A stretch of DNA of 64,000 nucleotides from Closterium sp. Naga37s-1 (GCA_947471745.1 CANJKZ010000092.1:248001-312000); one strand, 5' to 3'. Positions 1-12,586 are shown, counted from the first letter of the stretch. The notes: generated by a model from the letters alone, not told the origin. A program made the numbers and translations.

Positions 1-745
1 GCTAGGCAAGAACGTACATGGAGTGCTAATGGTGGAATATGAGCCAGCACTTGCTTTCGCCCATGGATCTGGACATACTCATGAGGATGCACCATCAAAT
101 GCGCATGGTCATGGTGGATTGAATGGTCAATCTGCTCATGCATCCGTCACCTACCGTATCGCGCACATGGCTCGTGTCGTAAGGAACATGACACGTGGCG
201 TTGACAAGGGCACACACTCAACGCGCACCTTTGATGACACGTTGCTGGACACTGAGTCCTTACTGAAATGTCAGCAGCATGATGATGAAGTCTCACTTCA
301 CGGGGACTCCACGGAACAAGACTTACATGGAGCTGATGAAGACAATGCAACCAAAGGAAAAGGAGGTGCTGCAGCAAATGGCTTACCTGCAGAAGGCGTC
401 TCTCTACTAGTGGAGGATGAAGATGGTGCTGGAAACAAGGTGGGATATGCACCTACGGGCTTGCGCATGGTTGACCTGACGTAGAAGGAGCTGAAAAACA
501 TGACCAAGGACTCGCCCGCACCCACCAATGGACACGACATCACCTGCAGCCGCGTGTGCGGCGTCGAACCGATTCCACGTGAAGCAACATCTGCATGTGG
601 ACAGCAAGTCCATGGTGCTGGTTCAGCACTCACACAAGCGGGCTTCTCAAGGGGTGCTGCACAACCAGACATCACGTAGCTCCACATGCCTCACTCATGT
701 GTTTGCACACGTGCATGATCACAAACACATGGGTGAGAGGGGGAG
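1..745 (+). other. Unclassified sequence, possible 3' internal end of a decayed LTR element
   Basis: No recognisable protein domain was found. Two modest frames exist: 23-484 (153 codons, His/Gly/Asp-rich) and a short one from 500 (about 60 codons ending near 679). Neither resembles a family I know. The stretch ends in a purine-rich tract (about 735-745, GAGAGGGGGAG) followed by a TG-starting AT-rich segment with TTTATAAG. This is what the 3' end of an LTR retrotransposon looks like, with the polypurine tract next to the LTR. The element origin is inferred from that junction only. The 23-484 frame could be a short real protein, but nothing supports it beyond its length. Confidence 0.3.
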
Positions 746-906
746 TGGGGTGTGGAGCATTTATAAGCTGAAATGGGAAGCAGAAGTTCATTCTTCAGAA
801 GTTCATACAAGGGGTCCCTGTTGTCCGCGGGCAACCGTTGTTACAAGTGTACCTGTTGGTTTCAGGGGGAGTGAAATACCACAAGTGAAGACGTTAACAT
901 CGTACA
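746..906 (+). repeat. Putative LTR remnant (tentative)
   Basis: The segment starts TG just after a polypurine-like tract and ends CA (CGTACA). It contains a TATA-like TTTATAAG near 759 and is followed by TGGCGC, which could be a primer-binding site. No second copy exists in the window, so there is no LTR pair and no target-site duplication to confirm it. It may be a solo LTR or a chance resemblance. Confidence 0.25.
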
Positions 907-3712
907 GTGGCGCGCATGGAGGATTACACAGTTAGTTACGAGCAATGCTGGATCAAGGACAGAAGCGTACGAGGGCATGCTAGAGCTGCAGGAGATGCAG
1001 CCCTCAGTGTGCCAGCTTACCGTGGGGAAGCTGCTGCTGATCGTGCAAGAAGACAGCTGCTGTTTCTGCAGCCAACCAGGTGCAGCCCGCCAGGTGCAGC
1101 CAGTCAGGTACAACCAGCCAGGTGTTTCTGCAGACCGCTAGCCGCTGCTGCAGTCCGCCAGGCAGTGCTGTCCGCTAGCTGGTACTGCTGGTGAAAGGGG
1201 AGAGCATACCAAGACAACACGGGTTAAATCGTACTTGGCATGATCCAAGACGAGGGAGTTCAACACAGCACAAGAGCAGGAAGCAAGCAACTGCTGGGGC
1301 ATGCATGGTGGAGCTGCATGAGATGCAGCCACAGGTCTGCCAGCTTACCCTGGAGCAGCTAGTGCTGGTGCAGGGCGTCAGACACTGCTGGTGTTGATGG
1401 AGGCCAGGTGCTGCAGCCGCTGCTGCCATGCGCCTGCAGCCGTCCGCCTCCGCTTCTGCCAGGAGCTGCTGGAGCTGACGGAGGCCAGGTGCTGTCGTTG
1501 CTGCAGTGTGCAACCGGGTGCTGCTGGTGCAGGAGCAGGCCGCTAGCTGTTGCTGTCCGCCGGCTGCAGCTGCTCCCTTGCGCCAGCTGGTGTGAAAAGG
1601 GGATAGCATCACACGTGGAAGCAGGCATGAATGACTTTGCATTCAGAATATGACAAGGCATTATGAGAAGGCAAGCTACTACTGCAGGGCTAGGAGATCC
1701 CGAGGTTCCTCACCGTCAGGCGCTACTGCAAGATGACAGGTGAAGCTGCAGGCGGTCATGTGCTGCTGCAGGCCGCCAAGTGCTGCTGATCCTGCCGGGT
1801 AATACTGCTGCTGAGCACCAGCAGCTGCCGCCGAGCGCCACCAGCTGCTGCTGCGGAGCGCCAAGTGCTGCTGGTGGTGCTCGGGGCTGCCGGCGTTGCT
1901 CACCGTCTGTTGTCACCGGTCATGTGCTAGTGCAGGGCGCTAGGAGCTACTGCTGCTACTGCTGCTGTGCGCCACCTGAAGACAAAAGCACATGGGAGAA
2001 GTATTTAATCTGGATCAGTTGGTCAAGCAGTGTAAGGAGACTACAGTGGAAGGGCTACGTACTTCTTCAAAGGAAGAAGACTAAGGAGAATTAATGAAAA
2101 GTTACTCACGTCGTCACGACGGAGAAGGCACGCAGCTGCAGCCGTACTGCCGGGAGATGGTGCTGCTGCCACCTGCCACGAGCTGCTGGTGCTGCTGTCG
2201 CACGCCAGGCGCTGCTGGTGCATCACCAGCCGCAGCTGCTGCCCGTCACCAGCTCCTGCAGGGCCGAGTGACACAAAGCGAAGGTTAGTCAAGTGATGTG
2301 AGCTCAATCAAGACAATTGGAAGGGTCGACATCTACTCCTGTGCACTACGAGAATGAAGGGTTTAACTCACAAGGAAGTGTGCCGTTGCAGCCCGCCGGG
2401 TGGTGATGATGCTGCCGAGCGCCGGTCGTCAGTCCAGCAGCTGAGTGTCAGTCAGTGCTGGTCCCTCTCGCTCGCTGGACGCTGCCGCCACTCTCCAAGC
2501 GCCAAGTGTCGCCGTGCAGATGCCACACACCCGCGCCAGGAGCAGCAGGTGCTGCAGACGTCGAGTAGCAAGAGCAGGTGGCCGCCGCTGATGAAGCAGC
2601 AGAATCGCGCCAGGTCGTCAGCGACTGCTGACGAGAGGCAAATCGCCGAATGAGGACGGAGCAATCATGCGCAAGTCACTGCAAACGCTGCAGGAGCACC
2701 AGGTTGTCTGAAGTAGCAGGAGGAGGTCGCTCACCAACAGCAGCGCGAAAGGAGAAGCAGCCGCGCGACAAGAGAAGCAGATGCGCGCCCTGCTGCTGGA
2801 GCTCGCGCCATGATGCAGGGGGAGACAGCAAGCCTTGTTGTAGACGACGTGCACTGGCAGCAACAGTTGCGCGACTGCAGCTTCGGACGCACGAAATGCA
2901 CTGCAGGCGCAGCTCAAGTCATTGCACGACAAGAGAAGCAGCCACGCAACAGGAATCGCAGCTGCGCACAATGCTGCAGGGGGTTGCGACAGCTGCTGCA
3001 GTCGAGCCAGCCGCTGCAGTTGCCAGCTGCAGCCGTTGTCAGTGCGTGGGCTGTTGAAATCGCGAACATATCTGCTGCAGAATGTCGCACGGCTGCAGTC
3101 GCGCTCAGGAGCAGTCACGTGCGACATGCAGCAGCACGCTCCGCGCCAGTGCGGCATGCTGCTGTTGAGGACGTATGCCAGCAGCAGTCGCGTGCCTGTT
3201 GCAACAGCACGCGAAGCAGCTACGAATCGATTTCCTAAATGCGACTGGACGAAAATCAGAGAGTTTCGCCATGACTGAATGGAATTGGGCAGCAGCGGCA
3301 GCCATGGCTAGAGTTAACAACGCTCAGAAAACTGGATATGGGTGGGAAGTTCAGCCGTGAAGTGAACGAGATCTGTTGGAAACGAGAGTGACAAGCTAGA
3401 GAAGGAGCAGCAGCAATCGATCTGGGACAGGAGGAGCGTGACCTGATGTGACGAAACCCTAAAGGGGGGGGCGGGAACAGTGTGGAGCGGAAGGTTGGTA
3501 CTGTACGGAATTGGCGAGATTAGAGGCAAGGAACAACACAAGGAGCGGAACTTGCGGCATACCAAAACAGTTACCGCAGGCCACGTCCGCAATCATCAGC
3601 ATCAACGCGTCCGAAACTTTGACAGCATAGGGTGAGGTTGGTTTTGTGGTAACCCACCTTATCCCCATCCTCACCAAGAATGAACCTCAGTAAAACCTAC
3701 AGCAAGGGGGAG
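907..3712 (+). other. CAG/CTG-rich degenerate region, probable retroelement internal remnant
   Basis: This stretch has no frame longer than about 180 codons and no domain I can name. It is saturated with GCTGCTG/CAGCAGC runs. An imperfect direct duplication of roughly 330 bp is visible: about 965-1205 resembles 1295-1600, sharing GCTGCAGGAGATGCAGCC-like and GTGAAAGGGGA-like blocks. Related AGAGAAGCAG blocks recur at 2750-2960. It ends at a clear polypurine tract, AGCAAGGGGGAG (3701-3712), abutting an LTR-like sequence. I infer a decayed internal region of a plus-strand LTR element whose coding capacity is lost. Confidence 0.4.
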
Positions 3713-4001
3713 TGTTGGAAATATAAGACATCAAAATATTATATGCTGTTAGGTTTTAGTGTAATCCCCTATATAAGCCTCTAGGCCCTACAATAATTGT
3801 GCAATTATTGTAGGAGCTGCATTATTGGAGTTCAGGGCTATTGGGGTAGAATTATTGGAGGTATCATTATTGGTGGGGATGGCTAGACTTTGGCAGGGTA
3901 CCGTAGCTGCATGGATAAACACCCTGCTGTGTGCTTTCATTATTCATTCCATTGTTCTGAATCCATTCAGTTGCAAAGTTCTCTTGTTATTCTCTTCTAC
4001 A
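3713..4001 (+). repeat. LTR-like sequence (3' or solo LTR)
   Basis: It begins TGTTGGAAATATAAG directly after AGCAAGGGGGAG, the arrangement of a Ty1/copia polypurine tract followed by the 3' LTR. It contains a TATA-type box (CTATATAAGCC, about 3770) and ends TTCTCTTCTACA, giving the TG...CA ends expected of LTRs at about 289 bp. No partner LTR is in the window and the end is inferred from the CA dinucleotide only. The flank then passes into the hexanucleotide array. Confidence 0.55.
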
Positions 4002-4037
4002 ATCAAGGCTTCCGCTACGACGGCACTATGCCTTTCT

Positions 4038-4384
4038 AGCAATTACCACTACCAGTACCATTACCATTACCATTCCATTAACACTACCATTACCATTACC
4101 ATTACCACTACCATTACAATTACCATTACCACTATCATTACCATTACCATTACCATTACCACTACCATTATCATTACCATTACCACTATCATTACCATTG
4201 CCATTACCATTACCACTACGACTACCATTATCATTAGCATTAGCATTAGCATTACCATTCCTACTACCATTACCACTATCATTACCAATATATTACTATT
4301 ACAATTAGTATTACCATTACTATTAAAATTACCATTACCATCACCATTACCACAACCAGTACCATTACTATTACCATTTGCTGC
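4038..4384. repeat. CCATTA-type hexanucleotide array
   Basis: This is a tandem hexamer array (CCATTA/TTACCA phase) with frequent single-base variants such as CCACTA, TCATTA and CCATTG. The hexamer is a multiple of three, so several frames stay open as dipeptide repeats (Thr-Ile, Pro-Leu, His-Tyr on plus; Met-Val, Gly-Asn on minus). These are not proteins. Confidence 0.95.
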
Positions 4385-5880
4385 ACATGTGCAGATCCTT
4401 CCACGTTTTGGGGGTGGAAGGGCTCGTTCCGAGCGTTTTTCTTCCGACGGGTCACGTGGCTGTGCTTGGCTGGGCCAATTACCAAGCAAGCAAGGGCGTG
4501 GGAGGTTTGCGAGCATTGTCAGTCATCGGCGCTCGCGAATGAAGAGCGCCCGTTGCACTTCATGCACATGTGCGGATCCTTCCGCGTTTTGAGGGTGGAA
4601 GCGTTCGTTCCGAGCGTATGTCTTCCACCGCGTCACGTGGCTTCGCTTGTCTGGGCCTATTACCAAGCCACCATAGGCGTGGAAGGGTTCCGAGAATCAT
4701 CGGTCATCGGCGCTCGCGAATGAAGAGCGCCCGCTGCACTTCCTGCACATGTGCAGATCCTTCCGCGTTTTGGGGGTGGAAGTGCTCGTTCCTTCCGCCG
4801 GATCACGTGGCTGAGCTTGTCTAACCCTAATACCAAGCCAGGAAGGGCGTGGGAGGGTTGTGAGCATCATCGGTCATCGGCGCTCGCGAATGAAGAGCGC
4901 CCGCTGCACTTCCTACACATGTGCGGATCCTTCCGCATTTTGGGGCTGGAAGCGCTCGTTCCAAGAGTTTTTCTTCCGCCGGGTCACATGGGTGCGCTTG
5001 TCTGTGCCCATTACCAAGCCAGCAAGAGCGTGGGAAGGTTGCAAGCATCGTCGGTCATCGACTCTCGCGAATGAAGAGCGTCCGCTGCACTTCCGGCACA
5101 TGTGCGGATCCTTCCGCATTTTGGGGCTGGAAGCGCTCGTTCCAAGAGTTTTTCTTCCGCCGGGTCACGTGGCTGCACTTGTTTGGGCCTATTACCAAGC
5201 CAGCAAAGGCGTGGGAGTGTTGCAATCATCAACGGTCATCGGCGCTCGCGAATGAAGAGCGCCCGCTGCACCTCCTCCACATGTGCGGATCCTTCCTCGT
5301 TTTGGGGGTGGAAGCGCTCGTTCCGCACGTGGCTGCGCTTGTCTGGGCCTAATACCAAGCCAACAAGGGCGTGGGAGGGTTGCGAGTATCATCGGTCATC
5401 GACGCTCGCGAATGAAGAGCGCCCGCTGCACTTCCTGCACATGTGCGGACCCTTCCTCGTTTTGTGGCTTGAAGCGCTCGTTACGAGCATTTTCTTCCAT
5501 CGGGTCATGTGGCTACGCTTGTCTGGGCCTATTACCAAGCCAACAAGGGCGTGGGAGGGTTGCGAGCATCATCGGTCATCGGCGCTCGCGAATGAAGAGC
5601 GCCCGCTCCACTTTCAACACATGTGCGGATCCTTCCGCATTTCGGGGGTGAAAGCGCTCGTATCGAGCGTTTTTCTTCCGCCGGGTCACGTGGCTACGCT
5701 TCTCTGGGCCAATTATCAAGCCAGCAAGGGCGTGGGAGGGTTGCGAGCGTCATCGGTTATTGGCGCTCGCGAATGAAGAGCGACCGCTGCACTTCCTGCA
5801 CATGTGGGAGGGTGGCGAGCATGATCGGTTATTGATATTCGCAAATGAACCATGTCTGCTGCATTTTCTGCACATGTCCG
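4385..5880. repeat. ~181-bp satellite cluster A (about 8 units)
   Basis: Tandem units are marked by ACATGTGC at 4385, 4566, 4747, 4917, 5098, 5279, 5439 and 5619, with a last mutated copy at 5800. Spacings are 181, 181, 170, 181, 181, 160, 180 and 181. Each unit carries two short inverted repeats: CGCTCG-TTC-CGAGCG and GGCGCTC-loop-GAGCGCC. Because 181 is not a multiple of three, repeat-derived frames of 70-220 codons appear in shifting registers. I do not regard them as genes. Confidence 0.93.
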
Positions 5881-6017
5881 GATCAGATGATTTATGAAGT
5901 GCTTGTCATATGATTCAGATGAAATTTAAACATGTGCATACGTATTCAAGTGAACCATGAAAAAAGAGTATGAAAACTATACAAGCATAAAAGATATTTC
6001 TGATAACGAAGACCTTG
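5881..6017. repeat. AT-rich tail of satellite cluster A
   Basis: An AT-rich segment of about 137 bp (TTGTCATATGATTCAGATGA ... GATAACGAAGACCTTGCTAC) joins the satellite to the next hexamer array. Close relatives lie at 9111-9249, 13849-13985 and 18146-18290, always in the same order: satellite, tail, hexamer array. The tail is therefore part of a composite repeat. Confidence 0.85.
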
Positions 6018-6110
6018 CTACCATTAACATTATCATTACCAAAACCGATACCATTACCATTACCATTACCATAACTGTACCATTACCATTAGCATTACCA
6101 CTACAATTAC
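6018..6110. repeat. CCATTA-type hexanucleotide array, left of TRIM
   Basis: A short degenerate hexamer array. Its last five bases (ATTAC, 6106-6110) are the left target-site duplication of the TRIM element. Confidence 0.9.
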
Positions 6111-6314
6111 TGTCAGAATCCCAGCCACTAACCACTGGGATAAAAGGGCTTGTTTCAGTAGCGGGTCAGTGCGCCCATAACCCCCCAGGCAAACGCGCCT
6201 GTAACCCCCCCTAGGATCGATCGGGGATCTCACAGTGTAGCTCTACTGACACCCCCCCACACTGGGAGGCCCAGGACTGAGCACAGTGGCAACGGCCAAC
6301 ATGTGCATACACCG

Positions 6315-6325
6315 GGATTCGAACC
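6315..6325 (-). promoter_or_regulatory. tRNA-type B-box inside the TRIM
   Basis: On the minus strand the sequence reads GGTTCGAATCC, a perfect match to the Pol III B-box consensus GGTTCGANTCC. It sits in a T-arm-like inverted repeat (CGGG TTCGAAT CCCG) just downstream of the primer-binding site. No A-box or full tRNA fold is present, so it is not a tRNA gene. Confidence 0.6.
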
Positions 6326-6332
6326 CGAGACC

Positions 6333-6344
6333 GCTCTGATACCA
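6333..6344 (-). other. TRIM primer-binding site
   Basis: Minus-strand TGGTATCAGAGC begins at the base after the LTR end (...CTGACA). This is the standard plant LTR-element primer-binding site for initiator Met-tRNA. It fixes the element's orientation as minus. Confidence 0.9.
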
Positions 6345-6485
6345 TGTCAGAATCCCAGCCACTAACCACTGGGATAAAAGGGCTTGTTTCAGTAGCGGGT
6401 CAGTGCGCCCATAACCCCCCAGGCAAACGCGCCTGTAACCCCCCCTAGGATTGATCGGGGATCTCACAGTGTAGCTCTACTGACA

Positions 6486-7779
6486 ATTACTATTACCATT
6501 ATCATTATCATTACCAGTACCATTACCATTACCATTACCACTATCATTACCATTTCCACTATTATTACCATTGCCATTACCATTACCATTAACACTACCA
6601 TTACCATTACCACTACATTACCATTACCATTACCATTACCATTACCATTACTATTACCATTACCATTACCACTACGATTACCATTACCACTACCATTACC
6701 ATTACCATCACCATTACCACTACCACTACCATTACTACTACCACTACTACTACCATTACCATTACCACTACCATTACCGCTACCATTACCATTACCATTA
6801 CCATTAACACTACCATTACCATTACCACTACATTACCATTACCATTACCATTACCACTACCATTACTATTACCATTACCATTACCACTACGATTACCATT
6901 ACCACTACCATTACCATTACCATCACCATTACCACTACCACTACCACTACCATTACTACTACCACTACTACTACCATTACCATTACCACTACCATTACCG
7001 CTACCATTACCATTACCATTACCATTACCATTATTACTACCATTACCATTACCACTACCATTACCACTACCACTACCATTACCATTACCATTAACACTAC
7101 CATTACCATTACCACTACCATTCCCATGACCATTACAATTACTACTATCATTACCATTACCATTACCATTTCTATTACCACTACCATTAACATTACCATT
7201 ACCATTACCACTACCACTACCATTACCATTACCACTACCACTACCATTACCACTACCATTACCATTACCAATACCATTAACATTAGTATTACCATTACCA
7301 TTACCATTACCATTACCATTACCATTACCATTACCACTACCATTACCATTACCACTACTATTACCACTACCACTACCATTACCATTACCATTACCATTAA
7401 CACTACAATTACCATTACCACTACCATTGCCACTACCATTACAATTACCACTCTTATTACCATTACCATTACTATTACCATTACCATTACCATTGACATT
7501 ACCATTACCATTACCATTACCACTACCATTACCATTACCATAACCATTACTATTACCATTACCATTACCATTACCATTACCATTGCCATTACCACTACCA
7601 TTACGATTACCACTACCATTACCATTACTATTACCATTAATACTACCATTACCATTACCATTGATACTACCATTACTATTACCATTACCATTCCTACTAC
7701 TATTACCACTATCATTTCCAATACCATTACCATTACCATCACCATTACCACTACCATTACCATTACCATTACCATTTTC
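6486..7779. repeat. CCATTA-type hexanucleotide array
   Basis: About 1.3 kb of hexamer array with recurring longer sub-patterns. The block containing AACACTACCATTACC...CTACATTACC occurs twice (about 6590 and 6810), so segments of the array have been duplicated. Minus-strand frames of over 300 codons here are pure repeat translations. Confidence 0.95.
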
Positions 7780-9110
7780 TACACATGTGCAGATCCTTCC
7801 ACGTTTTGGGGGTGGAAGCGCTCGTTCCGAGCGTTTTTCTTCTACCGGGTCATGTGGCTGCGCTTGGTTGGTCCTATTACCAAGCCAACAAGGGCGTGGG
7901 AGGGTTGCAAGCATCGTCAGTCATCGGCGCTCGCGAATGAAGAGCGCCCGTTGCACTTCATGCACATGTGCGGATCCTTCCGCATTTTTTGCCTGGAAGC
8001 GCTCGTTCCGAGCGTTTTTCTTCCGTTGGGTCATTGGGCTGCGCTTGTCTAGGCCTATTACCAAGCCAGCAAGGGCGTGGAAGGGGTTACAAGCATTATT
8101 GGTCATCGGCGCTCGCAAATAAAGAGCGCCCGCTCCACTTCCTGCACATGCGCGGATCCTTCCACATTTTGGGGTTGGAAGCTCTCGTTTTGTGCGTTTT
8201 TCTTCCACCTGGTCACGTGACTGCGCTTGTTTGGGCCTATTAGCAAGCCAGCAAGGGCGTTGGAGGGTTGCGAGCTTAATCGATCATCGGCGCTCGCGAA
8301 TGAAGAGCGCCCGCTGCACTTCCTGCACATGTGCGGATCCTTCCACCTTTTGGGTGTGGAAGCGCTGGTTCCGCACGTGCCTACGCTTGTCTGGGCCTAT
8401 TACCAAGCCACCAAGGGCGTGGGAGGGTTGAGAGCATCATCGGTCATCGATGCTCGCAAATGAAGAGTGCCCGCGCTGCACTTCCTGCACATGTGCGGAC
8501 CCTTCCGCGTTTTGGGGCTGGAAGCGCTCATTCGGACTGTTTTCTTTTTTCGGGTCACGTGGCTGCACGTGTCTGGGCCTATTACCAAGCCACCAAGGGC
8601 GTGGGAGGGTTGCGAGCATCATCAGTCATCGATGCTCGCGAATGAAGAGCGCCCGCTACACTTCCTGCACATGTGTCGACCCTTCCGTATTTTGGGGCCG
8701 GAAGCGCTCGTTCCAAGCGTTATTCTTCCCTTGGCTCACTTGGCTGCGCTTGTCTGGGCCTATTACCAAGCCAACAAGGGCGTGGGAGGGTTGCAAGCAT
8801 CATCGGTCATCGACGCTCGCAAATGAAGAGCGCCCGCTCCACTTCCAGCACATGTGCGGATCCTTCCGCGTTTAGGGTGTGAAAGCTCTCATTCCGAGCG
8901 TTTTTCTTCCGCCCAGTCATGTGGCTGCGCTTTTCTTGGCCTATTACCAAGCCAACGAGGGCGTGGGAGGGTTGCGAGCATCATCGGTCATCGGCGCTCG
9001 CGAATGAAGAGCGCCCGGTGCACTTCCTGCACATGTGGAAGGGTGGTGAGCATGATCGGTTATTGATATTCGCAAATGAACCATATCTGCTGCATTTTCT
9101 GCACATGTGC
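7780..9110. repeat. ~181-bp satellite cluster B
   Basis: Same satellite family as at 4385, with about seven units and spacings near 160-182. It holds more diverged variants, for example an ACATGCGC start near 8147. The two hairpin motifs of the unit are mostly kept. The last unit is truncated before the AT-rich tail, as in cluster A. Confidence 0.92.
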
Positions 9111-9249
9111 GAATCAGATGAATCATAAAATGATTGTCATATGATTCAGATGAAATTGAAACATGTGTATAAGTATTCAAATGAACCATGAAAAACGAGT
9201 ATGAAAACTAGACAAGCATAAAAGATTTTTCGGATAACAAAGACCTTGC
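9111..9249. repeat. AT-rich tail of satellite cluster B
   Basis: Homologous to 5881-6017 with scattered substitutions (for example ATTGTCATATGATTCAG). It is again followed by hexamer array. Confidence 0.85.
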
Positions 9250-10010
9250 TACCATTAACATTATCATTACCATTACTATTACCACTACCATTACCATTAC
9301 CATTACCATTACCGATACCATTACCATTACCATAACCATAACAGTACCATTGCCATTAACACTACCACTACAATTACTATTACCATTATCATTATCATTA
9401 CCATTACCATTACCATTACCACTACCATTACCATTACCAATACCATTACCATAACCATTACCATTACTATTGCCACTACCATTATCATTACCACTGCCAT
9501 TACCATTACCATTACCATTACCATTACCATTACCACTATCACTACCATTACCATTACCATTACTATTATCATTTCCATTACCACTATCATTACCATTACC
9601 ACTATCATTATCGTTACCATTACCATTACCATTACCATTTATACTACCATTACCATTATCACTACCGTTACCATAACCATTACCATTACCACTATCATTA
9701 CCATTACCATTATCATTACCATTACCATTACTATTGCCACTACCATTATCATTACCACTGCCATTACCATTACCATTACCATTACCACTATCACTACCAT
9801 TACCATTACCACTACCATTACTATTAACACTACCGCTACCATTACCAGTACCATTACTATTACCATTACCACTATCATTACCGTTACCATTACCAGTACC
9901 ATTACCATTACGATTAGCACTACCATTACCATTATCACTTTCATTACCATTACCATTACCATTACCATTACCATTGCCATTACCATTACCACTATCATTA
10001 CCATTACCAT
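9250..10010. repeat. CCATTA-type hexanucleotide array
   Basis: About 760 bp of hexamer array with TCATTA, CCGATA and CCATAA variants. It is cut at 10011 by the hAT-like element. Confidence 0.95.
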
Positions 10011-10584
10011 CAGGGCCCTAGATATCAGACTTTTTTGTCCGATTCAGAGTCCGTTCAAACTTTTTTTTTGTACCTAGTCTGAAGTCCAAGAAATGTTTTA
10101 TGGGCCTTGTCTGATTTTTCAGAGTTTTTTTTTTTAATAAGTGGCTTGAAATTTCTTATTAATATTATTAGTGTAGGCTGAGCCTCATACTTGTATCGGG
10201 GGTGCACTCTGAAACCGGTAATACAGGGGTTTCCGCCAGCCTGGCGGCGTGTAGCAATAACACCGTCAATCACGGGCGGGAACCCAAAGTTTCCCGAGCG
10301 CGGCACCGCACAGTCGCGTAGTCATGGTGGGGCTGGAAAGGAGCCGGCAGATGAGCCAGTAGTTGTACAGCGTGCTCCTGTAGAATCTCTGTCAGACTCT
10401 GACACATAAGAAAAGTTCAATATTGGTGGTGCTTTTGTATCAGGTTAAAATTTGGATGTTAGTCTGAAAGATCAGCGTAGAAATGTTTGTGTAGTCTTTC
10501 AGACTATAAATCTGAGACGACTCTGACAGCCAGAGTACCAAGAGGGGTGCACGCTGATCGATCCAAAACGAATCTAGGGGCCTG
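10011..10584. mobile_element. hAT-like non-autonomous DNA element, copy 1
   Basis: A 574-bp non-array segment sits inside the hexamer array, with terminal inverted repeats CAGGGCCCTAGAT at the left and its near complement (ATCTAGGGGCCTG) at the right. It contains several TCTGA/TCAGA motifs and no transposase. CAGG-type ends fit the hAT superfamily. The flanks (ATTACCAT / ATGCCATT) do not give a clean 8-bp duplication, so the superfamily call rests on the related element at 34744. A short frame at 10191-10409 is not convincing. Confidence 0.6.
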
Positions 10585-12586
10585 ATGCCATTACCATTAT
10601 CATTACCATTACAATTACCATTACCATTACCATTACCACTATCATTACCATTACCATTACCATTACCACTACCACTATGATTACCACTACCATTACTATT
10701 ACCATTACCACTATCATTACCATTACCATTAACACTACCATTTCCATTACCACTACCATTACCATTACTATTACCATTACCATTACCATTACCACTATCA
10801 CTACCATTACCATTACGATTACAATTACCTTTACCATTGACACTACCATTACCACTACCACTACCATTACCATTACCATTACCATCACCATTACCATTAC
10901 CATTACCACTATCATTACAATTATCATTACCACTACCATTACCATTACCATTACCACTACCATTACCATTACCATTACCATTACCATTACAATTTCCATT
11001 ACCCTTACCATTACCATTACCACTATCATTACCATTCCCATTCCCATTACCATTACCACTACCATTACCATTACCACTACCATTACCATTACCACTATCA
11101 TTACAATTACCATTAACACTACCATTACCATTATCACTACCATTACCATTACCATTACTATTACCATTACCATTACCACTATCACTACCATTACCATTAC
11201 TATTACAATTACCATTACCATTGACACTACCATTACCATTACCACTACCATTACCATTACCATTTCCATTACCATCACCATTACCATTAGCACTACCATT
11301 ACCATTACCATTACCATTACCATTACCATTACCATTACCACTACCATTACTATTCCCACTACCATTATCACTACCACTACCATTACCATTACCATTACTA
11401 TTACCACTATCATTACCATTACCATTACCATTACTATTACCATTACCATTAACACTACCATTACTACTACCATTACCATTACCATTACAATTACCATTAC
11501 CATTACCATTACCACTATCATTACCATTACCATTACCATTACCACTACCATTATGATTACCACTACCATTACTATTACCATTACCACTATCATTACCATT
11601 ACCATTAACACTACCATTTCCATTACCACTACCATTACCATTTCTATTACCATTACCACTATCTCTACCATTACCATTACGATTACAATTACCTTTACAA
11701 TTGACACTACCATTACCATTACCACTACCATTACCATTACAATTACCATCACCATTACCATTACCATTACCACTATCATTACCATTATCATTACCACTAC
11801 CATTACCATTACCACTACCATTACCATTACCATTACCATTACAATTTCCATTACCATTACCATTACCATTACCACTATCATTACCATTACCATTACCATT
11901 ACCATTACCATTACCATTACCACTACCATTACCATTACCACTACCATTACTATTACCATTACCACTATCATTACCATTACCATTTACACTACCATTTCCA
12001 TTACCACTACCATTACCATTACTATTACCATTACCATTACCACTATCACTACCATTACCATTACTATTACAATTGCCATTACCATTGACACTACCATTAC
12101 CATTACCACTACTATTACCATTACCATTACCATTACCATTACCATTACCATTACCATTACTATTACCATCACCATTACCATTACCATTACCACTACTATT
12201 ACCATTACCATTATCATTACTATTACCATTACCACTATCATTACAATTACCATTACCATTACCACTACCACTACCATTACCATTACCATTACCATTACCA
12301 CTATCATGACCATTACCATTACTATTACCATTACCATTAACACTACCATTACCATCACCACTACCATTACCATTACCATTACCATTACCATTACCATTAC
12401 CACTATCATTACCATTATCATTACCACTACCATTACCATTACCACTACCATTACCATTACCATTACCATTTCCATTACCACTATCATTACCATTACCATT
12501 ATCACATTACCATTACCATTAACACTACCATTACCATTACCACTACCATTACCATTACCACTATCATTACCATGATCATTATAATT
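10585..12586. repeat. CCATTA-type hexanucleotide array (2.0 kb)
   Basis: Long hexamer array matching 19634-20943 plus 23043-23727 of the duplicated block. The position corresponding to the 20944-23042 insertion is empty here (about 11905). Frames of 200-630 codons in it are Thr-Ile, Pro-Leu or Met-Val repeats and not genes. Confidence 0.95.

Larger units (their letters stand above)
6111..6485 (-). mobile_element. TRIM (miniature LTR retroelement), 375 bp
   Basis: Two 141-bp terminal repeats (6111-6251 and 6345-6485) differ at one base that I can see (GATCGATC versus GATTGATC). They flank a 93-bp internal region. Read on the minus strand, the LTR runs TGTCAGTAGAGC...TTCTGACA. Directly after it lies the primer-binding site TGGTATCAGAGC (6333-6344), complementary to plant initiator Met-tRNA. 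A G-run polypurine tract (GTGTGGGGGGG, about 6252-6262) abuts the second LTR. The 5-bp duplication ATTAC (6106-6110, 6486-6490) proves retrotransposon-type insertion into the hexamer array. No protein is encoded, so it must be mobilised in trans. Confidence 0.93.

Noticed and set aside
6301..6345. Possible tRNA gene because of GGTTCGAATCC and ACCA
   Set aside because: No acceptor, D or anticodon arm can be folded. The sequence is the TRIM primer-binding site plus a B-box-like stem.
4466..9128. Overlapping frames such as MRILPRFGGGSARSERFSS in the satellite clusters
   Set aside because: They repeat with the 181-bp satellite, occur in several registers and both strands, and are broken at unit boundaries.
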